This document shows, in pieces, positions 1 through 6,044 of a stretch of 17,558 bases of DNA (position 1 is the stretch's first letter; each line of letters starts with the position of its first letter). Both the position numbers and the translations under genes were made by a program. The stretch lies in assembly GCA_002345925.1 (NCBI GenBank), contig DDWM01000012.1:1-17558 (forward strand), given 5' to 3'. The notes beneath the pieces are model-generated. The model was not told the DNA's origin. It saw only the letters and a program-made list of their open reading frames with translations, and did not search any database. The stretch comes from Actinobacteria bacterium UBA2286 (GTDB lineage: Bacteria; Actinomycetota; Coriobacteriia; Anaerosomatales; Anaerosomataceae).

Positions 1-131
1 CGCTCGCGCCTGCTGCGAAGACCGCACTTGAGGCCAACGCGACGAGCATCGACAGCGTGTTCATTCTCGGCGGGGATTCGGCCGTGAGCGACGCGGTCGC
101 GGCGGCTGCGCGGATGGCCGCTGGGCTGTAG
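1..131 (+). CDS. C-terminal end of a cell wall-binding repeat 2 (CWB2) protein, partial
   Basis: An open frame (frame 3) enters from the left edge and stops at TAG 129-131, giving about 42 residues. The end contains the pattern VFILGG-x-SAVSD-x-V followed by an Ala-rich helix, which is typical of the last CWB2 (cell wall binding repeat 2) unit. These repeats anchor surface proteins non-covalently to cell-wall polymers in Gram-positive bacteria. The effector part of the protein lies outside the window, so its enzymatic or adhesive role cannot be told. The stop is followed 12 bases later by a strong hairpin, consistent with the end of a transcription unit. Family assignment rests on one repeat only. 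Confidence 0.7.
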   Translation, partial: LAPAAKTALEANATSIDSVFILGGDSAVSDAVAAAARMAAGL

Positions 132-143
132 AGACGATACCGG

Positions 144-176
144 CACCCCCGGGAGGGTACGTTCTTCCCGGGGGTG
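144..176 (+). terminator. Hairpin after the CWB2 gene (terminator-like)
   Basis: A perfect 11-bp inverted repeat (144-154 with 166-176, G+C rich) encloses an 11-base loop. It starts 12 bases after the stop of the CWB2 gene. There is no T-run after it, so it is not a textbook intrinsic terminator. The 3' arm runs into the G-rich segment just before the GTG at 182 of the next gene, so it could also mask that gene's ribosome binding site. Confidence 0.55.
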
Positions 177-181
177 AGATT

Positions 182-625
182 GTGAGGCGTGTCGTGGGCG
201 CGGTCGAAAAGCGGTATCCGGCCGCAATCACCCCGGACATGATTGCGGCCTGCGGGATGGACTGCACGCTGTGTATCGGCTACCTCCGTGAGCGCAAACC
301 CTGCGCCGGTTGTCGCGGCGACGATGCGAACAAGCCGTCGCACTGCGCAGTGTGCGTGATCAAGAACTGCGACCAGATCGCGGCAGGCGAAAGCGGATTC
401 TGCTACGAGTGCGCCAAATTCCCGTGCTCACGGCTGCGCCAGCTCGACAAGCGCTACCGCACCAAGTACGGGATGAGCATGATCGAGAACCTGGAGCGCA
501 TCCGGGAGGGTGGTCTGGACGCGTTTGTCGCTTTCGAGCAGGAGCGTTGGGAATGCTCCGAGTGCGGAGGCGTGATCTCTGTTCACCGCGACGCGTGTAT
601 CTACTGCGGCGCGACCAAGGGCTGA
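182..625 (+). CDS. DUF3795 cysteine-rich protein
   Basis: The 147-residue reading has the DUF3795 signature near its N-terminus: C-G-M-D-C-x2-C around residues 24-31, then C-x2-C, C-x2-C and C-x4-C pairs. A final CxxC/CxxC zinc-ribbon-like knuckle (WECSEC ... CIYC) lies near residues 121-141. About 14 cysteines in a small soluble protein suggest a metal or Fe-S binding role; the function of the family is unknown. The start is uncertain. GTG 182 has a G-rich stretch close upstream, GTG 194 is in frame, and ATG 239 begins just before the conserved domain but lacks a visible ribosome binding site. The segment before residue 20 is not conserved in the family as I know it. No signal peptide or membrane helix is seen. 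Confidence 0.8.
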   Translation: MRRVVGAVEKRYPAAITPDMIAACGMDCTLCIGYLRERKPCAGCRGDDANKPSHCAVCVIKNCDQIAAGESGFCYECAKFPCSRLRQLDKRYRTKYGMSMIENLERIREGGLDAFVAFEQERWECSECGGVISVHRDACIYCGATKG

Positions 626-654
626 ACCACCGTGTTCCGCTCACCGGTTAACGC

Positions 655-660
655 TACACT
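655..660 (+). promoter_or_regulatory. Possible -10 box before the small Cys protein
   Basis: TACACT at 655-660 matches four of six positions of a sigma-70 -10 box and lies about 50 bases before the TTG start at 709. The -35 candidate (TGTTCC, 633-638, spacing 16) is poor. This is a weak proposal based only on motif and position. Confidence 0.25.
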
Positions 661-708
661 GATCTTGGCGGCACACCGCTGACCCCGAACCCCTCGGAGA
701 GGTCCACG

Positions 709-882
709 TTGCCCAAGGTCTGGTGCAAGTACTGCGAGTATTATCCCGAGCGCAATCGGCAGCCGGGTACGGACATGTGCGTCTCGCCAGCGAGCAACCG
801 CTCACCCGATTCGCGTCCGTGCGAGCCCAAGCTCACACTTGCCGGACGCATTCGTAAGTTGTTCGGACGGCCGATCGGATGA
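709..882 (+). CDS. Small four-cysteine protein (57 aa), TTG start
   Basis: This short frame begins with TTG 709 and stops at TGA 880-882. A clear ribosome binding site, GGAGAGG at 696-702, lies 6 bases before the TTG. The 57-residue product begins with a W-C-K-Y-C-E-Y-Y motif (Cys6, Cys9), has further cysteines at residues 24 and 38, and ends in a basic, Arg/Lys-rich tail. The Cys spacing suggests a small metal-binding (zinc-knuckle-like) fold. No family is recognised. It lies in the same direction between the DUF3795 and ferritin-like genes. The paired CxxC and strong ribosome binding site favour a real gene over a chance frame, but no homologue search was possible. Confidence 0.55.
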   Translation: MPKVWCKYCEYYPERNRQPGTDMCVSPASNRSPDSRPCEPKLTLAGRIRKLFGRPIG

Positions 883-895
883 TGCCAGGCACCTG

Positions 896-901
896 TACAA
901 T
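896..901 (+). promoter_or_regulatory. Possible -10 box for the ferritin-like gene
   Basis: TACAAT at 896-901 is one base from the TATAAT consensus and is preceded by TG. It lies 66 bases before the ATG at 968, in the short gap after the small Cys gene. No convincing -35 is seen at the expected distance. Confidence 0.3.
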
Positions 902-967
902 CAGAACCAGGCGTGTCCTGCAATTGAGCTTCACCGGCAATCCGAAACCAGAGGAAGGTGTCCGATC

Positions 968-1459
968 ATGGCTATGATTACGCTAGCCGAGGTGATCGAG
1001 CGCGCTGCTGGTCTGGAGACTCAGCTGCGCGAAGTCTACGAATCCTTTGCGGAGCTCTTCTCGGCAGAACCGGAAGCCGCGAGTTTCTGGCAGGAGATGG
1101 CGGAGGGGGAGCGTGTCCATGCGTCCCAGCTCGTCGAGACGCTTTCCGCCTACTCGCCGGAAAGGCTTGCGGAGCAAGCGGACTTGAAGCTCGTGAGTGC
1201 CGTCGATGGCGTCGAGGAGGCCGTGCGTGAAGCGCGGGGAGTTCCCGTGGTCACACTGGATGATGCGTACGAAGTCGCGCACATGCTGGAAAGCTCGGAG
1301 ATCAACACGGTCTTCGGACTCCTGGTTGCGATGCCTTCGGACACCCAGTCGGTCAGCACGCTGGTTGCTGCACAGTTTGACGAGCATCTCGCCGGACTCG
1401 CTGAGTTCGGGAAGTCCTTCGATCGTGAAGCCCGTAAGAGCTGCAAAGCCGACGAGTAA
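968..1459 (+). CDS. Ferritin-like / rubrerythrin-family protein
   Basis: The 163-residue protein starts at ATG 968 behind GAGGAAGG at 951-958. The frame is open further upstream, but that part has no family similarity. It is a four-helix protein of the ferritin-like superfamily. Helix 1 carries E17 in an A-x2-L-E context, helix 2 has the E48-x2-H51 diiron motif, and helix 3 has E108. Helix 4 ends in D138-E139-H140, where the position three before His is Phe137 rather than the usual Glu, so the second half of the diiron site looks altered. There is no C-terminal rubredoxin domain, so it is not a full rubrerythrin. A role in peroxide or iron handling in the cytoplasm is inferred from family only. 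The exonuclease gene follows 36 bases later in the same direction. Confidence 0.75.
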   Translation: MAMITLAEVIERAAGLETQLREVYESFAELFSAEPEAASFWQEMAEGERVHASQLVETLSAYSPERLAEQADLKLVSAVDGVEEAVREARGVPVVTLDDAYEVAHMLESSEINTVFGLLVAMPSDTQSVSTLVAAQFDEHLAGLAEFGKSFDREARKSCKADE

Positions 1460-1495
1460 GCAGCCTCACTAGCGGTTGAGCCAAGGAGCCCTGCC

Positions 1496-2062
1496 CTGCC
1501 ACTTCATTCCGACACCTGGATCGCCATCGACTTCGAGACCGCGACCGCATCGCGGGACTCAGCATGCGCGCTTGGTGTGGCGGTCATCGAGGACGGGGAG
1601 CTCGCGGCTACGGCTTCATGGCTTATTCGGCCGCCGGGTAATCGCTATGATCCGCGCAATATCGGGGTGCACGGCATCACGCCGTCGCAAACGCTTCTCG
1701 CGCCTAGCTACGCCGAGCTCTACGGGGTCATCGAGCCGTTCCTGGCCGGACGCCATGTGCTGGCCCACTCGGCAAGCTTCGACGTATCGGTGCTGCGCGC
1801 ACTGCACGACCACTACCGCATCCCGCTGCCCAACACGCACTACGCGTGTTCGGTCGCGTTGTCTCGCCGGGCGTTCCCGGACCTCTACAACCACAAGCTG
1901 CCCACCGTCTGCGACCACTGCGGCATAGAGCTGCAGCACCACGATGCCGCCTCCGATGCGATAGCTTGCGCTCTCGTGGCCCTCAATTGCCGAGACGCGA
2001 TCGGTGCGCCGAGCCTCACCGGGGCCATCGAAGAGCTCGGAGTGCGCGTTCAGCGGATATAG
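1496..2062 (+). CDS. DEDDh 3'-5' exonuclease (DnaQ/epsilon-like), CTG start
   Basis: This is a 188-residue exonuclease of the RNase T / DNA polymerase III epsilon superfamily. All catalytic motifs are visible when read from 1496: Exo I D12-F-E14, Exo II with D96 in an H-S-A-S-F-D context, and Exo III H149 to D154 (H-D-A-A-S-D). The first conventional start codon in frame, GTG 1577, would remove the Exo I Asp and Glu. Between the in-frame stop at 1457-1459 and 1577 there is no ATG, GTG or TTG. A CTG at 1496 sits exactly 7 bases after the ribosome binding site AAGGAG (1483-1488), so I place the start there. The protein is a stand-alone exonuclease without polymerase or BRCT parts. Probable substrates are DNA or RNA 3' ends. 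It may be co-transcribed with the ferritin-like gene. Confidence 0.8.
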   Translation: MPLHSDTWIAIDFETATASRDSACALGVAVIEDGELAATASWLIRPPGNRYDPRNIGVHGITPSQTLLAPSYAELYGVIEPFLAGRHVLAHSASFDVSVLRALHDHYRIPLPNTHYACSVALSRRAFPDLYNHKLPTVCDHCGIELQHHDAASDAIACALVALNCRDAIGAPSLTGAIEELGVRVQRI

Positions 2063-2066
2063 GAAA

Positions 2067-2102
2067 CGGGCGACAACTGCCACATTCGGCAATCGTCGCC
2101 CG
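2067..2102. terminator. Shared hairpin between convergent genes
   Basis: The inverted repeat 2067-2074 with 2095-2102 (8 perfect base pairs) encloses a second short stem (TGCC/GGCA). It sits 4 bases after the exonuclease stop and about 20 bases beyond the stop of the minus-strand gene ending at 2123. Its position between convergent genes suggests a bidirectional terminator. There is no marked T-run on either side. Confidence 0.5.
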
Positions 2103-2122
2103 CGCTGTTCTCGCTGGCTTGG

Positions 2123-2422
2123 TTACGGGCGGCCCATTCCGGGCGCGTTGTTGTCGCGAGAGGGCCGTTCACCGGAGACGTCGCCGCCGGGACAACCCTC
2201 GCAGCCGCTGTCCAGGCGCTCGCCGCCCATGCGTCCGCCGCGGAAGCCGTCATCGTTCTGGCCCTGAACCGGGCACTCGATAGAGTTGCCGCTCATCATC
2301 GAGCCGCGGGCGGAATCGCCGAATCCGTGCAACGCGAACACCGCGTGCCCCGCCCCGAACACCATCAACGCTACAAGAAAGCCGCCTACGGCACTGATCG
2401 CGATTTTGGTTCCTGTGTTCAT
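2123..2422 (-). CDS. Small exported or membrane-anchored protein, unknown function
   Basis: The 99-residue product starts at ATG 2422, chosen because GGAGG lies 5 bases upstream on the minus strand. A GTG 12 bases earlier overlaps that ribosome binding site and is unlikely. Residues 7-35 form a hydrophobic signal or anchor helix after a short positively charged N-terminus. The rest is hydrophilic and rich in Gly, Arg, Asp and Ser, with one isolated Cys and a C-E-G-C-P-G-G motif near residue 75. No family is recognised. The mature part looks disordered and exported. It lies downstream of, and in the same direction as, the PadR/permease-prefix gene pair, but an inverted repeat and a 147-base gap separate them, so it probably has its own promoter. 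Confidence 0.6.
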   Translation of the reverse strand: MNTGTKIAISAVGGFLVALMVFGAGHAVFALHGFGDSARGSMMSGNSIECPVQGQNDDGFRGGRMGGERLDSGCEGCPGGDVSGERPSRDNNAPGMGRP

Positions 2423-2456
2423 GTGTACCTCCACAAAGTCGCCCTGCGGGCGGTCG

Positions 2457-2493
2457 GTCTATTCTCGGCGAACACTATTTGCCGAGAGTAGAC
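2457..2493 (-). promoter_or_regulatory. 13-bp inverted repeat upstream of the small exported protein
   Basis: Bases 2457-2469 pair with 2481-2493 (13 positions, one G-T pair) around an 11-base A/T-rich centre. The element lies 35 bases before the ATG at 2422 and 89 bases after the stop of the 2582-3268 gene, both on the minus strand. It may be a terminator for the upstream gene or an operator overlapping the promoter of the small exported protein. No T-run follows, which favours an operator slightly. The rest of 2494-2581 shows nothing recognisable. Confidence 0.45.
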
Positions 2494-2581
2494 CCGCAAC
2501 CTTCGTGCCACGGCGTGCTCAGAGGTATGCGCTTCTGGTGAAGTGCGCGTGTCGAGCAGTTTGCGCCTGTTTAGAGCCCAG

Positions 2582-3268
2582 CTACGCGGCGACCGCGTCC
2601 TCTGAAGCGGTCGTTGCGGTGAACATGCCTCGGAGGGTGACGAACCGCTCTACAAGCACCCGGATCGGGAGGACCGTCGCGGCGACCCATATAGGCCAGA
2701 ACCAGAACTCCGCACCGAATGCGATGTTCATGATCAGCGCGACGAAGCAGACACCAGCCCAAATCCCGAGCGCACTCAGGAGGCGGGACTTGTACACAAG
2801 TTCGCGTAGCTCGGAGGTGTCGGGGTCTGCCTTGTAGGTCGCATATGCGGTTCGAATCCACCAGGCCGTAGCGACCAGCAGCGCGAACAACACGAGTCCC
2901 GCGCCCGGCTCGATCGTGTGCGTGATGGCGCCGAGCACCGTGCAGAACAGCATAAAACCTGCGTCCAGTCCGATTGCCGCAAGCGTCACGTGGAAGTCGA
3001 GGCGCGAAGCCTGCACGCGGGCGGTCGGGATTGGAATCACTCCGGGAGCGCCTGCGGCCGGAGTGAACTCAGCGACAAGCTCCGAGAGGTCGCCAAGCGA
3101 CGCGATCGCGATGCCGAGCGCTTCCTCGGCAGATTTCCCCTCGGCGACAAGGTCTGCCACCTTCGCGGTCAAATCAGCGATGAGCTCTTCTTGCTGCTCA
3201 AGCACATCCGGGGTCTCGGCCGCGCCCTGGAAGGCGCCTTTCACGTAGTACTTGATCGCTTCCATCAT
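2582..3268 (-). CDS. Membrane protein with permease-prefix-like domain
   Basis: The 228-residue protein has a cytoplasmic N-terminal helical region (about residues 1-70). Its pattern of an L-x2-Q-E-E-L-I-A-D-L segment, then A-E-G-K-S-x-E-E-A-L and a G-D-L turn, resembles the permease prefix domain 1 / DUF1700 style domain often encoded beside PadR regulators. Residues about 93-212 hold four predicted membrane helices. The ATG at 3268 overlaps the TAA of the PadR gene. The ribosome binding site AAGGAG is only 2 bases from this ATG but 5 from the ATG at 3265, so initiation at the second Met is equally likely. Translation is probably coupled to padR. By analogy it may sense or respond to envelope stress as the partner of the PadR repressor; no substrate is indicated. 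Confidence 0.7.
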   Translation of the reverse strand: MMEAIKYYVKGAFQGAAETPDVLEQQEELIADLTAKVADLVAEGKSAEEALGIAIASLGDLSELVAEFTPAAGAPGVIPIPTARVQASRLDFHVTLAAIGLDAGFMLFCTVLGAITHTIEPGAGLVLFALLVATAWWIRTAYATYKADPDTSELRELVYKSRLLSALGIWAGVCFVALIMNIAFGAEFWFWPIWVAATVLPIRVLVERFVTLRGMFTATTASEDAVAA

Positions 3269-3618
3269 TACTCCTTCTCGCCTTCGCCTGAGACCAAACG
3301 GTCGATAAGCGTTCGCGCACGTTTCCAGTCTTCAAGGTTGCGACGATATGCCGCCTTGCCGTCATCCGTGATCGAGTAGTACTTGCGACGAGCCCCTTGC
3401 GAGCCCTCGCCCCAGTACGACCGGATCAGCCCCTGGGGTTCCATCCGCCTGAATGCCGAGTAGAGCGTGGGTTCCTTGAGCTCGTATTCGCCGTCCGAGA
3501 GAAGCGCGACTTGCTTGCACAGGTCGTAGCCGTAGCGGTCTTCGCCGGAAAGCAGGCCGAGGATGATCGTGTCGATATGCCCTCGGATCAGATCGCTTGA
3601 GATCGGTGTGTCGCCCAT
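3268..3618 (-). CDS. PadR-family transcriptional regulator
   Basis: The 116-residue protein is a winged-helix PadR regulator. It has an N-terminal I-L-G-L-L-S-G-x3-Y-G-Y-D-L helix, the E-P-T-L-Y-S-A-F-R-R-M recognition region (typical L-Y-x3-R-x-E/M) and an R-R-K-Y-Y-S-I-T-D-D-G wing, followed by a short C-terminal dimerisation helix. The start ATG 3618 follows GGAGGTGA at a 4-base spacing. It forms an overlapping pair with the membrane protein gene downstream. Such repressors usually control their own operon. Direct repeats flanking the -35 box of its promoter are the likely operator. The ligand is unknown. Confidence 0.88.
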   Translation of the reverse strand: MGDTPISSDLIRGHIDTIILGLLSGEDRYGYDLCKQVALLSDGEYELKEPTLYSAFRRMEPQGLIRSYWGEGSQGARRKYYSITDDGKAAYRRNLEDWKRARTLIDRLVSGEGEKE

Positions 3619-3652
3619 GTGGTCACCTCCAATGGCTGTAGTGTGCGGCAGA

Positions 3653-3678
3653 GTACTATGTCTGTCAAGGTACTATGT
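3653..3678 (-). promoter_or_regulatory. padR promoter with flanking 9-bp direct repeats (putative operator)
   Basis: On the minus strand a perfect TTGACA -35 (3663-3668) points toward padR; a weak -10 (CACACT) follows at about 17 bases. The -35 is flanked by two identical 9-base copies of GTACTATGT (3653-3661 and 3670-3678), start to start 17 bases apart. The spacing places both on nearly the same face of the helix. Binding there would block the promoter, so PadR autoregulation is inferred. A weak plus-strand promoter (TTGTGT 3678-3683, TACGGT 3700-3705) for the SHOCT/copB genes overlaps the second copy. Confidence 0.55.
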
Positions 3679-3708
3679 TGTGTGAGGCTCGCTCGGCAGT
3701 ACGGTTAG

Positions 3709-3774
3709 CAGTCCAGCTCAGGGGAAATAGTCATGAGGTGGTCACGGCAATCTCACTCTTAGGGAGCTGGACTG
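3709..3774 (+). promoter_or_regulatory. 11-bp dyad in the leader of the SHOCT/copB operon
   Basis: A perfect 11-bp inverted repeat (3709-3719 with 3764-3774) encloses 44 bases that can form a smaller TGAG/CTCA hairpin. The 3' arm includes part of the A-G-G-G-A-G ribosome binding site (3761-3766) and ends 3 bases before the ATG at 3778. In RNA the stem would hide the ribosome binding site. It could be a translational switch, an attenuator, or at the DNA level an operator. No known riboswitch consensus was recognised. Confidence 0.45.
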
Positions 3775-3777
3775 AAG

Positions 3778-4071
3778 ATGATGTACGACCGTGGGTTCAA
3801 CACAGGGTTCGGCGACATGATGCGTGGTATCGGCGCAGCTGAGCTGCTGTTCCTCATGTTTGCTGCGCTCGTTGTGGTCGGCATCGTGGTGCTCATCGTG
3901 TTGGCAGCACGAGGCGGACGCGGACACAGCTCCTCGGGCGCTGGTCAGGGGCCGGGTTCCATCTCAACCTCTAGCCACGACGAAGCCGTTGTCATCGCGC
4001 GGCGCAGGCTCGCCACCGGCGAGATCACCAAGGAGCAGTACGACGAGATCATGACTGCGCTTGGCGGATAG
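3778..4071 (+). CDS. SHOCT-domain membrane protein
   Basis: The 97-residue protein has a short Met/Gly-rich N-terminus, one membrane helix (about residues 19-44), a Gly/Ser-rich linker, and a C-terminal SHOCT domain (about residues 69-95: A-R-R-R-L-A-T-G-E-I-T-x-E-Q-Y-D-E-I). SHOCT (short C-terminal) domains are small helical modules of unclear role, probably for oligomerisation. The start is one of two adjacent ATGs at 3778 and 3781. The gene ends 2 bases before the GTG of the copper ATPase, so the two are almost certainly co-transcribed. It may be an accessory subunit or metal-stress sensor for the pump; this is inference from position. The N-terminal M-M-x-D and M-M-R motifs could weakly bind Cu(I). 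Confidence 0.8.
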   Translation: MMYDRGFNTGFGDMMRGIGAAELLFLMFAALVVVGIVVLIVLAARGGRGHSSSGAGQGPGSISTSSHDEAVVIARRRLATGEITKEQYDEIMTALGG

Positions 4072-4073
4072 CC

Positions 4074-6044
4074 GTGGAGGAGCATTCGGGTCACGAACAG
4101 CACGGCGGCCGCCACGCCGGACACTCTGTAGCGGATTTCCGACGCCGCTTCTGGATCAGCCTGGCTGTGACGGTTCCGGTCATCCTCATCTCGCCAAACC
4201 TCCCGCTGGTCCCCGGCGGGCGCATTCTTGACGTCCCGGGCGCCGACTGGATCCTGCTCGCGCTTGCGACGTTCCTCTACATCTTTGGAGGCAAGCCGTT
4301 CCTTCTCGGCATGGTGCGCGAGCTCAAGGAACGCGCTCCCGGGATGATGACGCTCGTGGCGGTGGCGATCACCGTCGCCTATGTCTACAGCAGCGCGGTC
4401 GTTCTCGGCCTGGAGGGTATGCCGTTCTTCTGGGAGCTGGCGACTCTGGTGGACATCATGCTGCTGGGTCATTGGATCGAGATGCGCTCGGTGGGCGACG
4501 CGTCCAAGGCGCTTGAATCGCTGGCGAAGCTCATGCCTGCCGAGGCACACCGGCGCGGGCCCGACGGCAGCACGACCGACGTTACCCTTGAGTCACTGGC
4601 TGCGGGCGACACCGTGGTCGTGCGCCCTGGCGAGAAGATCCCGGCCGACGGCGACGTGATCGAAGGCGCGTCCTCGGTTGATGAGTCGATGCTCACCGGT
4701 GAATCGGTGCCCGTGCCCAAGGGCGAGGGACACGAGGTGATCGGCGGCTCGGTCAACGGTGAAGGCATGCTGGTTGTGCAGGTCCAGCGCACAGGCGCCG
4801 AGTCGTTCCTGGCGCAGGTCGTCGATCTTGTCCGAGAGGCGCAGGAGTCCAAGTCGAAGACGCAGGACCTGGCCGACCGCGCCGCCAAGTGGCTCACCTT
4901 CGTGGCGCTCGGCGGCGGGACGGCGACGTTCGCCGTCTGGCTGGCGCTCGGCAAGCCGCTCGCGTACTCGATAGAGCGCGCCGTCACCGTGATGGTCATC
5001 GCATGTCCGCACGCGCTTGGGCTGGCGATTCCGCTTGTGGTCGCGATCTCGACCGCTCTGGGCGCGAGTAGTGGGCTGCTCGTGCGCGACCGCATGGCTT
5101 TCGAGAACTCGCGCCTAATCGACGCCGTCATCTTCGACAAGACCGGCACGCTAACCGAGGGCCGCTTCGGCGTGGCCGAGGTGCTTCCGTTTGCCGCAAC
5201 GTCCCGTGAGGAGCTTCTCGGCATGGCGGCGTCCGTTGAGCAGTACTCCGAGCATCCGATCGCCCGCGCCATCGTGGCCGAAGCCAGTCCGCTGCCGTCG
5301 GTCAGCGACTTCCAGGCGATCCCGGGCAAGGGCGCACGCGCAAGCGTCGGCGGGCACGATGTGGCTGTCGTCAGCCCCGGCTACCTTGCCGAGGAGGACA
5401 TCGCCGTTCCCGATGCCGCAGGCGAGCTCTTCTCGGGCGGCCGCACGGTCGTGTTCGTGTTGCGAGACGGTGAGCTTCTCGGCGCGATCGCGCTCTCGGA
5501 CGTGGTGCGTCCGGAGTCCGCCGCCGCCATCCGCCGCCTGACCGAGATGGGCATCGAGACGATTATGCTGACCGGCGACAACGAGACGGTCGCCGCCCGC
5601 GTCGCGGCTGACCTCGGCATCAAGCGCTACTTCGCAGAAGTGCTCCCCGCCGAGAAGGCCGCCACAGTGCTGCAAGTCCGTGCCGAGGGCAAGGTCGTCG
5701 CCATGGTGGGGGACGGCGTCAATGACGCGCCGGCGCTCGCCTCGGCGGATGTGGGCATCGCGATCGGCGCGGGGACGGATGTCGCGGTCGCTACCGCGGA
5801 TGTCGTGCTGGTGCGCAGCAACCCCGACGATGTGGCGAGCGTCATCGGACTCGCGCGCGCGACATACCGCAAGATGCAGCAGAACCTGGTGTGGGCCACC
5901 GGCTACAACGTGATCGCGATACCGCTGGCGGCCGGGGTGCTGGCGTGGGCGGGAATCGTGCTGAGTCCCGCGGTCGGGGGTCTACTGATGTCGGCGTCGA
6001 CCGTGATCGTGGCCGTCAACGCACGGACGCTGCGCGTCAGATAG
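4074..6044 (+). CDS. copB: CopB-type copper-translocating P-type ATPase (P1B-3)
   Basis: The 656-residue protein is a full heavy-metal P1B ATPase. The N-terminus (residues 3-17) is His-rich instead of carrying a CxxC HMA domain. The transmembrane metal motif is C-P-H at 311-313, which defines the CopB (P1B-3) class. The last helices carry G-Y-N-x4-P and M-S-A-S-T-x5-N-A. Catalytic motifs are all present: T-G-E-S 208-211, D-K-T-G-T with the phosphorylated D355, S-E-H-P with H394, T-G-D-N, and G-D-G-V-N-D 546-551. It should export Cu(I)/Cu(II) or Ag(I) across the cytoplasmic membrane. The start is GTG 4074, with the His-rich segment immediately following. The stop overlaps the convergent kinase-like gene by 8 bases. 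Confidence 0.93.
   Translation: MEEHSGHEQHGGRHAGHSVADFRRRFWISLAVTVPVILISPNLPLVPGGRILDVPGADWILLALATFLYIFGGKPFLLGMVRELKERAPGMMTLVAVAITVAYVYSSAVVLGLEGMPFFWELATLVDIMLLGHWIEMRSVGDASKALESLAKLMPAEAHRRGPDGSTTDVTLESLAAGDTVVVRPGEKIPADGDVIEGASSVDESMLTGESVPVPKGEGHEVIGGSVNGEGMLVVQVQRTGAESFLAQVVDLVREAQESKSKTQDLADRAAKWLTFVALGGGTATFAVWLALGKPLAYSIERAVTVMVIACPHALGLAIPLVVAISTALGASSGLLVRDRMAFENSRLIDAVIFDKTGTLTEGRFGVAEVLPFAATSREELLGMAASVEQYSEHPIARAIVAEASPLPSVSDFQAIPGKGARASVGGHDVAVVSPGYLAEEDIAVPDAAGELFSGGRTVVFVLRDGELLGAIALSDVVRPESAAAIRRLTEMGIETIMLTGDNETVAARVAADLGIKRYFAEVLPAEKAATVLQVRAEGKVVAMVGDGVNDAPALASADVGIAIGAGTDVAVATADVVLVRSNPDDVASVIGLARATYRKMQQNLVWATGYNVIAIPLAAGVLAWAGIVLSPAVGGLLMSASTVIVAVNARTLRVR

Noticed and set aside
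839..967. N-terminal extension of the ferritin-like protein to 839
   Set aside because: The extension overlaps the small Cys gene, lacks a ribosome binding site and family similarity. ATG 968 has GAGGAAGG upstream.
2918..3379. Plus-strand open frame opposite the permease-prefix and padR genes
   Set aside because: It is the shadow of two overlapping real genes; the composition is biased and no ribosome binding site is present.
4469..5329. Long minus-strand open frame (286 codons) inside copB
   Set aside because: It is antisense to a clearly coding P-type ATPase, has Ser/Ala/Arg-biased composition typical of a shadow frame in high-GC DNA, and shows no domain.
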